This document shows, in pieces, positions 6,298-11,941 of a DNA stretch of 11,941 bases. Location of the stretch: assembly GCA_025455795.1 (NCBI GenBank), contig JALOLW010000067.1:1-11941 (forward strand), read 5' to 3'. The DNA is from Spirosomataceae bacterium (GTDB lineage: Bacteria; Bacteroidota; Bacteroidia; Cytophagales; Spirosomataceae). How positions within the stretch are numbered: position 1 is the stretch's first letter; each line of letters opens with the position of its first letter. The notes below the pieces were generated by a model, which ran no database searches, was not told the DNA's origin, and was given only the letters and a program-made list of their open reading frames with translations. A program made the position numbers and the translations under genes.

Positions 6298-7215
6298 ATG
6301 AATAAGCGTTACAATTTTCATTTGATGCTGATTTTAGCGTTGGGTATTACGACGTTACATTTGCGGGGCCAACCTTATCGCAGCTACCTGAACGCTGCCT
6401 ACAAGCAATCCTTGGAACGAGCAGGATTTAAAGTGACTCCCAATTTGTCGAGCCTTGCTACCAATAGCGACACCCGCCCATTGTTGTTGAAATTGGCATT
6501 TCATATTGTGAACCATAAAACCAGCGAAACACGGCTCACCAAAGGCGACATTGAAAAACAGCTTCAGACCTTGATACGAGATTTCAACGGTAAAACCTTT
6601 GAAAACTCCGCCCATACTCGCCACCTGTACGGACATTTGGCCACCGACACAGGCATCACATTCTGTTCTCAATTCAGTGTTGATTTTGTTTTGACCGATA
6701 GCACCGAGTTCAAATCGTTTCAATCGGTCAAATCAGCCAAAACAGGCGGTGCAGATGCCCTGACCCCCGCCAAAATCATCAATATATGGGTCTGCAATTT
6801 GGCCTCGGGCGCGGGCTATGCCCAACTGCCAGGCTTGCCACTCGACACCGATGGCATCGTGATAGACCAAGAGTACGTGGAACGCGAAGCACTCAAAGAA
6901 TCGCGCTACAACAAAGGCAAAACTTTAACCCACTTGATGGGTAACTATTTGGGACTGATGGACTTGTGGGGTTGGGGCGGCTGCGAAGACGACGGCATAC
7001 CCGACACCCCTACCCACAGCGCGCCCACGCTGCAAGCGGGCAAGGCGTTGAGTTTGTGCTATCGGTATGTGGTGTATCAAATGAACATCAACTTCATGGA
7101 CAACACCCCCGATGCCGACCTGTGTATGTTTACGCAAGGTCAAAAGGAAAAAATGCAACAAGAACTGCGAACAAGGCGCAGAGAATTACTTGTTTGGGAA
7201 GATTGTACCCGCTAA
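6298..7215 (+). CDS. Secreted pappalysin-like (M43-type) protein with degenerate zinc-binding motif, probable pseudo-protease
   Basis: The product is 305 residues from the ATG at 6298, chosen because it opens the signal peptide MNKRYNFHLMLILALGITTL (probable cleavage near Gly26); an in-frame GTG at 6274 is a weaker option. The body follows the M43 pappalysin family: LKLAFHIVN near residue 65; an amphipathic helix with LTKGDIEKQLQTLIRDFNG; IINIWVCNL (160-168); GYAQLPGLP; TDGIVID (184-190); a Cys229/DDGIPDTP segment; and the Met-turn MNINFMDNT (262-270) followed by CMFTQGQKEKM, with Cys229, Cys254 and Cys276 at positions commonly disulphide-bonded in the family. The zinc motif HExxHxxGxxH is altered at residues 212-222 to HLMGNYLGLMD: the catalytic Glu is Leu213, the second ligand His is Asn216 and the third is Asp222. 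Proteolysis of the normal kind is therefore unlikely; a binding or scaffold role is possible. It is followed after 14 bp by the RHS gene. Confidence 0.82.
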   Translation: MNKRYNFHLMLILALGITTLHLRGQPYRSYLNAAYKQSLERAGFKVTPNLSSLATNSDTRPLLLKLAFHIVNHKTSETRLTKGDIEKQLQTLIRDFNGKTFENSAHTRHLYGHLATDTGITFCSQFSVDFVLTDSTEFKSFQSVKSAKTGGADALTPAKIINIWVCNLASGAGYAQLPGLPLDTDGIVIDQEYVEREALKESRYNKGKTLTHLMGNYLGLMDLWGWGGCEDDGIPDTPTHSAPTLQAGKALSLCYRYVVYQMNINFMDNTPDADLCMFTQGQKEKMQQELRTRRRELLVWEDCTR

Positions 7216-7229
7216 AACTATCAAGAAAT

Positions 7230-10200
7230 ATGCGAGCTTTCTACTTGCTTTTGTGGCTATTGAGTTGGGGATGGCTTGAAGTGTATAGTCAAGCCAAAAA
7301 TAATCGCGTCGGTTCGGTACAGATGCCATCGCCCGATGGCGCGTCGTTGGGCCGATACGGCGACCTCCCCGTGGGTCATTTCACGGGCGCGATGAACGTC
7401 CCCGTGCCTATCCACACACTCCGATGCGGGCCATTGAGTGCCGATGTGACGTTGAGTTATCACAGTTCGGGCCTCAAAGTCGGCGAAACCGCCTCGTGGG
7501 TAGGAGCGGGTTGGAGCTTACAAACGGGCGGTTTTGTGAGCCGCACCGTACAAAGTATTGAAGATGAACTACTTGGAGGCTACATGTTTCAAGGGAGTGG
7601 TTGGAGCGAATCGGGCGGCTGCGTACAGCATACCAACGGAGGCAACCCGCTCAACCAAGTGCTCAACGCCCAACTCGACGGCGAACCCGATATATTTTCG
7701 TTCAATGCGGGGGGCTACAACGGCAAATTTTACATCAATGCGGCAGGTACGGTGGTGCAAGTACCGCAAAGCGACCTAAAAATAAGCTACACCCTCAACG
7801 GCACCCCCAGCAACCCGCGCAACCTCAAAACCTTTACCATCACCCTTCCCGACGGCACCCAATACCTGTACGGCGACATCGGCGACGGCAACGCGGCGAT
7901 AGCTATTTCGCGGGTGAATGACTCCAACTTTTGGTCAGCTACCGACTGGAAGCTCAAAAAGATTGTCTCTGCCGACGACAATTACAGCATCAGCTACACC
8001 TACGAGCAGGAAAAATACCGATACCCCATGCGCAACCGCAACGGGATATTGACTGCCAATGGCTACCGCTACCAATGGTTGGAGATGGAGAGTCATCGGC
8101 TAACCAAAATGAGTACTTCCTGCGCCCGCGAAGAAATCAATTTTGAAGAAGGCGACCTGCGGCAAGATGTCTCCGACCCGTTGGTAGGAAGCCACAACTG
8201 CCATCGGTTGGGGTACGTAGAAGTCAAGTCAAACGCCACCTTTTGCAAGAAATTTGAGTTGAGTTACGATTATTTTCAAGACAACACCGCCCACAACAGC
8301 GGCGTGTCGGCCATGGACAAACGGCTCAAACTACTCAGTGTCCAAGAAAAAAAGTGCGACAACAGCGTCAGTATTCCTGCCTATACGTTTGAGTATTTCA
8401 TCCATCCCGATTTTGCTGGTGACTATTACCCCACGCGCCTCTCGGCGGCCATAGACCATTGGGGGTATTTCAACGGCTACTTTACCAACAAAAACTTCCA
8501 CTACAACATCCCCTTTACCGAAGTGAGTTACACCGCGTATGGTGTGCCAGTCTATGATTTTGAGGGCGGAGCTACACGAGTTTCACAGTGGCAAAAAATA
8601 CAAATAGGAATGTTGAACAAAATAACCTATCCCACAGGGGGGCATAGTAAGTTTGAATACGGGCCGAATTTGTACTACGGAGCCGAAACCTTCAAAACCA
8701 TTACCCCTTATCCCTTTACTTTTTCGGGTGACGCTTGTAGCGAGAATCTTATCAATGTTGAAACCAACCCCATCACTTTTACGGACATAGATATTGCATA
8801 TTTTGAGTTGGAAGTCGGCGTTAGTGGTGCTCCTGGCCTGTTTTGTTGCAATGGCGAAAATGGCAACTATGGCAATTGGCAGCCCTTTGTACATAGCAAT
8901 CATACGGCTATTGATTCTCCAGTAGGTTTTAATGCCAATTGTAACAACAATATTGCTTCACAAACCACCATCAAAGGCAAACTCAAAGACCTGTTCCCAT
9001 CGTTGCAAAGCGGCGTGGAGTACCATTTTGATTTCAATTTTTTGAAAACTGGGGCTTCTTTGAAGTTTTACTATATTTGGAGTGAACAGGCGACAGGCAA
9101 CCTGGATGTAGGCGGCTTGAGAATTGCAAAAATCACCCACCACGACGGACTCAATGAGGTCAACGACGTAGTGAAAACCTACAACTACGACGATGCCAAC
9201 ATCAACGGGCAGTCGAGCGGCAAGCTCTATAATCTTCCTACGTACAGTTTTATTTACAACAGCAGTTCCAGCCCCTGTTCACCCAACCCCACGGGCAGCA
9301 ATATTATCACCCATTTTTGGTTTGATGAAAGCAACGTCCCCCTGTACTCGTTTGAAGGGTATCATTTGGGCTACGAGAGTGTCAAAGAGTACGTATCAGG
9401 CGCGGGCTATACGCAATATACCTATTTCATGGAGCCAGCCGACATCCCCGTGACCTATCCCTACGCCCCCCCTCGTGCGGGCGTAAGCACGGGGCAACTT
9501 GCCACCCACTCCCAACGCAACGGCGGGGGTACGGCTTTGGCCTATACCGTCAATACTGCCCAAAGTGATACCTATCAAAACAGCACGGGAACGATGGTGA
9601 AAGCCTACTGGGCCACGGCAGCCGACAATACGCCCATCGGCCTTTGGAAAAGCTACAAAATCCAAACCCGTCCGTTTCGGTTGGCCTCGGTCGAGACCCA
9701 CAAAGACGGCCTAAGCCTCCACACCACCCACAGCTATCGCGGCGACAACGCCCACCTGCTACCCGTAGAAAGCCAAACCACCCACCCCGACGGTACGCTC
9801 GAAAAACTTACCTACCAGTACCCCCAAGACCTCAACCAAACCGACCTGCTTGCCGAGGGCATGACCCATACCCTGCTCGAACACCGCCGCTACATCAACG
9901 GTAGCCAAGTGAGCGGCCTCAAAACCAACTACAGTATTTATTCGGGTTTTCCGCGTCCTCAAACGATCCAATCATGGAACACCGACCTGGCCGATTGGGA
10001 AACCGATGTGACTTTTGATAACTACGGAGCGCACGGCAACCCTACGGCACTGACCCAACGCGGCTGGTTATCAGAGGCATATACGTGGGCGGGCGACCTG
10101 CTCACCCAAAAAACGTACAGCGATTTTGAGTGGAAATACGACTACCACCCCAACACCGCCCTGCTCCAAAAATACACCGAACCCAACGGGCTTTTTACCC

Positions 10201-11941
10201 AATACAGCTACGACGGCCTCAGCCGACCGAGTCAAATCAACCGCTACAACGGCAAAGACATGGCCAGTTTTGGCTACGATTATAGCCCAGGGTCGAGTGT
10301 GGTGGATGTCCAACGCCAACTCGCAGGGGGACCCACCTTCACCACTCAGCAAGAATTTGATGGATTGGGCAGACCTATTTCCACCTACCGCATTGGCTAT
10401 GGTTTTGGGATGGACAACGTCACCACCCGTACCGAGTATGACGGGGCAGGGCGCGTCAAAAAAACCTATTTGCCTGGCTTTTTTAGCACAGGCGCAGCCA
10501 CTACCTACACCTACGAAGACTCGCCGCTGGCGCGGGCGGTCAGTATTCAAGCCCCCGCACCTTTGGGAACGACCACCCTCAGCTACGGAAACAGCACCCA
10601 CCAATGGACGACCACCCGCACCAACCCCCTCGCCGAAATCAATCGTACATACACCGACACGCGCGGACGCACCCGCAAGACCGAAATAGGCCAAGCCCCG
10701 CTTATCAACGAAACCAACTACCACTACGACGAGCGCGACAACCTGCTTACGGTGCTACCGCACGGGCGCGACCTGACCGACACCGACTATATTTACAGCT
10801 ACACCTACGACGGGCGCAACAACCTGCTCACCAAAAAAATCCCCGAAAAGAGTCCAATCCAAATGGTCTATGACAGCCGCGACCTACTCACCCACTACAA
10901 AGACGGCTTTCAGCCCGTGGTGCATAGCGTGATGGACGATTATGGGCGTGTCACCCAAACGGGCTATGTATCAGGACTCAACAGCAGTACAATCACCAAC
11001 ACGCTCACGGAAACGTTTTACAAAACGACGGCAGGACTGGGTTTTGGGCAGCCCTACAAAACGATGACGGCCCTGCTGGATGCCAACGGCAGCCCAACGG
11101 CGAGTTTTATCACGCGCGAAATCACGGCTTTTGATGTATATCACCGCCCCACGCACTACCAAAGCAACCACCCGCTGTCTATTGGCAGTGCCACAGCCAT
11201 GACGGGCCAAATGACCTACAATGGACAAGATGCACTGACGGGTATCAACACCAACGTAACGGTCAATGGCACGACCTACGCCACGCAGCAGACCAACACC
11301 TACGACCACAGCGGGCGACCCACAAAACGGGAGTTTGGCTTTGAGGGCAGCACCAAAACGGTGGAAGAAACCACCGCTTTTAACCCGCTCGACCAAGCCC
11401 TCACCCAAAAAATAGGGGGCAATTTGCAGACGCTCAACTACACCTACTATCCCAACGGCTTTTTGCACCAAATCAACGATGGCAGTACGGGTGCGGGCGG
11501 TATCGGCCTGACCGCCAACGACATACCCAACGAAAACTCGGCCAATGACCTCTTTGCGATGGAGCTAAACTATGCCGCCAATGGCAACATCAATAGCCAA
11601 AAAATCCAGAACCGAGGCTTTGCCCTTCAAAACTACACCTATACTTACGACGGCTTGCAACGCCTCATCGCTGCCACCAACGGTACACACGCCCAAAGCT
11701 ACAGCTACAAAGATGTCTTGGGAAATTTCAGTACCTTGACTCGCAGCGATTTAGTGAAAAGCGCAGGAAATTGGACACTGCAAAACATTGACAATCTGGC
11801 TTATAGCTATACCAATGTTCTTTCTTCTAAAATACAAAGCATAGCCGATGCTACGAACAACCCCATCGGATATAAAGCCCCCTCTGGGGGAACGGGGGCC
11901 TACCAATACGATGCCAATGGCAATACTACCTACGACCCTGC
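7230..11941 (+). CDS. Giant secreted YD-repeat (RHS) protein, C-terminus outside the window
   Basis: The frame opened by the ATG at 7230 has no stop to the right edge: 1570 complete codons, so the protein is longer still. A signal peptide (MRAFYLLLWLLSWGWLEVYS, cleavage near residue 20-22) indicates export. Residues ~35-108 are the N-terminal domain typical of Bacteroidota RHS proteins, including GDLPVGHFTGAMNVPVPIHT and SYHSSGLKVGETASWVGAGW. YPTGGHSKFEYGPN (from 467) and GGLRIAKI (from 628) flank an unusual insert. From ~970 onward YD repeats build up: YSYDGLSRP (990), FDGLGRP (1043), YDGAGR (1070), YHYDERDN (1164), YTYDGRNN (1191), TYDHSGRP (1357), YTYDGLQR (1471) and YQYDANGN (1558). RHS repeats fold into a hollow beta-cocoon; many members carry a variable C-terminal toxin with a downstream immunity gene. 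Neither is visible here, so an effector role is only possible. The gene begins 14 bp after the pseudo-protease and is probably co-transcribed with it. Confidence 0.93.
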   Translation, partial: MRAFYLLLWLLSWGWLEVYSQAKNNRVGSVQMPSPDGASLGRYGDLPVGHFTGAMNVPVPIHTLRCGPLSADVTLSYHSSGLKVGETASWVGAGWSLQTGGFVSRTVQSIEDELLGGYMFQGSGWSESGGCVQHTNGGNPLNQVLNAQLDGEPDIFSFNAGGYNGKFYINAAGTVVQVPQSDLKISYTLNGTPSNPRNLKTFTITLPDGTQYLYGDIGDGNAAIAISRVNDSNFWSATDWKLKKIVSADDNYSISYTYEQEKYRYPMRNRNGILTANGYRYQWLEMESHRLTKMSTSCAREEINFEEGDLRQDVSDPLVGSHNCHRLGYVEVKSNATFCKKFELSYDYFQDNTAHNSGVSAMDKRLKLLSVQEKKCDNSVSIPAYTFEYFIHPDFAGDYYPTRLSAAIDHWGYFNGYFTNKNFHYNIPFTEVSYTAYGVPVYDFEGGATRVSQWQKIQIGMLNKITYPTGGHSKFEYGPNLYYGAETFKTITPYPFTFSGDACSENLINVETNPITFTDIDIAYFELEVGVSGAPGLFCCNGENGNYGNWQPFVHSNHTAIDSPVGFNANCNNNIASQTTIKGKLKDLFPSLQSGVEYHFDFNFLKTGASLKFYYIWSEQATGNLDVGGLRIAKITHHDGLNEVNDVVKTYNYDDANINGQSSGKLYNLPTYSFIYNSSSSPCSPNPTGSNIITHFWFDESNVPLYSFEGYHLGYESVKEYVSGAGYTQYTYFMEPADIPVTYPYAPPRAGVSTGQLATHSQRNGGGTALAYTVNTAQSDTYQNSTGTMVKAYWATAADNTPIGLWKSYKIQTRPFRLASVETHKDGLSLHTTHSYRGDNAHLLPVESQTTHPDGTLEKLTYQYPQDLNQTDLLAEGMTHTLLEHRRYINGSQVSGLKTNYSIYSGFPRPQTIQSWNTDLADWETDVTFDNYGAHGNPTALTQRGWLSEAYTWAGDLLTQKTYSDFEWKYDYHPNTALLQKYTEPNGLFTQYSYDGLSRPSQINRYNGKDMASFGYDYSPGSSVVDVQRQLAGGPTFTTQQEFDGLGRPISTYRIGYGFGMDNVTTRTEYDGAGRVKKTYLPGFFSTGAATTYTYEDSPLARAVSIQAPAPLGTTTLSYGNSTHQWTTTRTNPLAEINRTYTDTRGRTRKTEIGQAPLINETNYHYDERDNLLTVLPHGRDLTDTDYIYSYTYDGRNNLLTKKIPEKSPIQMVYDSRDLLTHYKDGFQPVVHSVMDDYGRVTQTGYVSGLNSSTITNTLTETFYKTTAGLGFGQPYKTMTALLDANGSPTASFITREITAFDVYHRPTHYQSNHPLSIGSATAMTGQMTYNGQDALTGINTNVTVNGTTYATQQTNTYDHSGRPTKREFGFEGSTKTVEETTAFNPLDQALTQKIGGNLQTLNYTYYPNGFLHQINDGSTGAGGIGLTANDIPNENSANDLFAMELNYAANGNINSQKIQNRGFALQNYTYTYDGLQRLIAATNGTHAQSYSYKDVLGNFSTLTRSDLVKSAGNWTLQNIDNLAYSYTNVLSSKIQSIADATNNPIGYKAPSGGTGAYQYDANGNTTYDP
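8673..9110 (+). other. AT-richer, cysteine-containing insert domain within the RHS protein
   Basis: Codons ~482-627 of the RHS gene separate two conserved blocks (PTGGHSKFEYGPN before, GGLRIAKI after) that are often closer together in related Bacteroidota proteins. The segment lacks YD repeats, has four cysteines (503, 539, 540, 571; the middle two in LFCCNGENGNYGNW), and reads as alternating beta strands. Hand-counted GC is about 42% over 8701-9000 against about 55% over 10681-10860. It looks like a separate beta-sandwich or carbohydrate-binding-like module, but no specific family was recognised. Confidence 0.5.

Noticed and set aside
10071..10724. A 217-codon minus-strand frame inside the RHS gene
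   Set aside because: Gly/Val-rich reading of the repetitive YD-repeat DNA; the plus-strand frame carries clear repeats and is uninterrupted, so this is a shadow.
7230..11941. Possible frameshift or pseudogene in the RHS gene
   Set aside because: I followed the frame line by line from 7230 to the right edge and found no stop or frame break, so it reads as intact as far as it goes.
1..11941. CRISPR arrays, tRNA or rRNA genes, insertion sequences
   Set aside because: No regularly spaced identical repeats, no cloverleaf-like conserved arms, no transposase frame or terminal inverted repeats were seen; no gap between genes exceeds about 135 bp.

Overview
The window reads as chromosomal DNA of a member of the Bacteroidota, most like Cytophagales or a related class. 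Four -7 elements of the form TAnnTTTG lie shortly upstream of genes, and Shine-Dalgarno sites are not obvious. The protein types also fit: an S9 peptidase with the N-terminus typical of this phylum, a secreted protein with an internal duplication, and a giant YD-repeat (RHS) protein with the Bacteroidota-type N-terminal domain. The genus cannot be named from the sequence alone.

Positions 1-5857 are a tightly packed minus-strand block of mostly housekeeping genes. Read in the direction of transcription (right to left) they are: a bestrophin-family channel, pyrB (aspartate carbamoyltransferase), a YigZ/IMPACT-family protein, a small secreted protein, a D-lactate dehydrogenase-like enzyme, murF (peptidoglycan precursor ligase), and the first 66 codons of an S9-family peptidase that leaves the window at position 1. 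Gaps of 6-117 bp and the placement of the -7 elements suggest four transcription units: bestrophin; pyrB-yigZ; secreted protein-ldh; murF, perhaps with the S9 peptidase.

Positions 5858-6297 form an AT-rich boundary. It holds a short XRE-type DNA-binding protein (minus strand) and a 133-bp divergent intergenic region with a good Bacteroidota promoter, a perfect 8-bp palindrome and an 8-bp direct repeat.

Positions 6298-11941 are a plus-strand accessory locus. It starts with a secreted protein that has the whole fold signature of pappalysin-like (M43) metalloproteases, but its zinc/catalytic motif is broken: HExxHxxGxxH has become HLMGNYLGLMD. Fourteen bases after its stop begins a secreted YD-repeat protein of at least 1570 residues whose frame stays open to the end of the window. 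Any C-terminal effector domain, and any immunity gene, lies outside.

The most interesting signal is this pair: a pseudo-metalloprotease apparently co-transcribed with a giant RHS-type shell protein, divergent from a small XRE regulator. That they act together is inference from gene order, not something the sequence proves.
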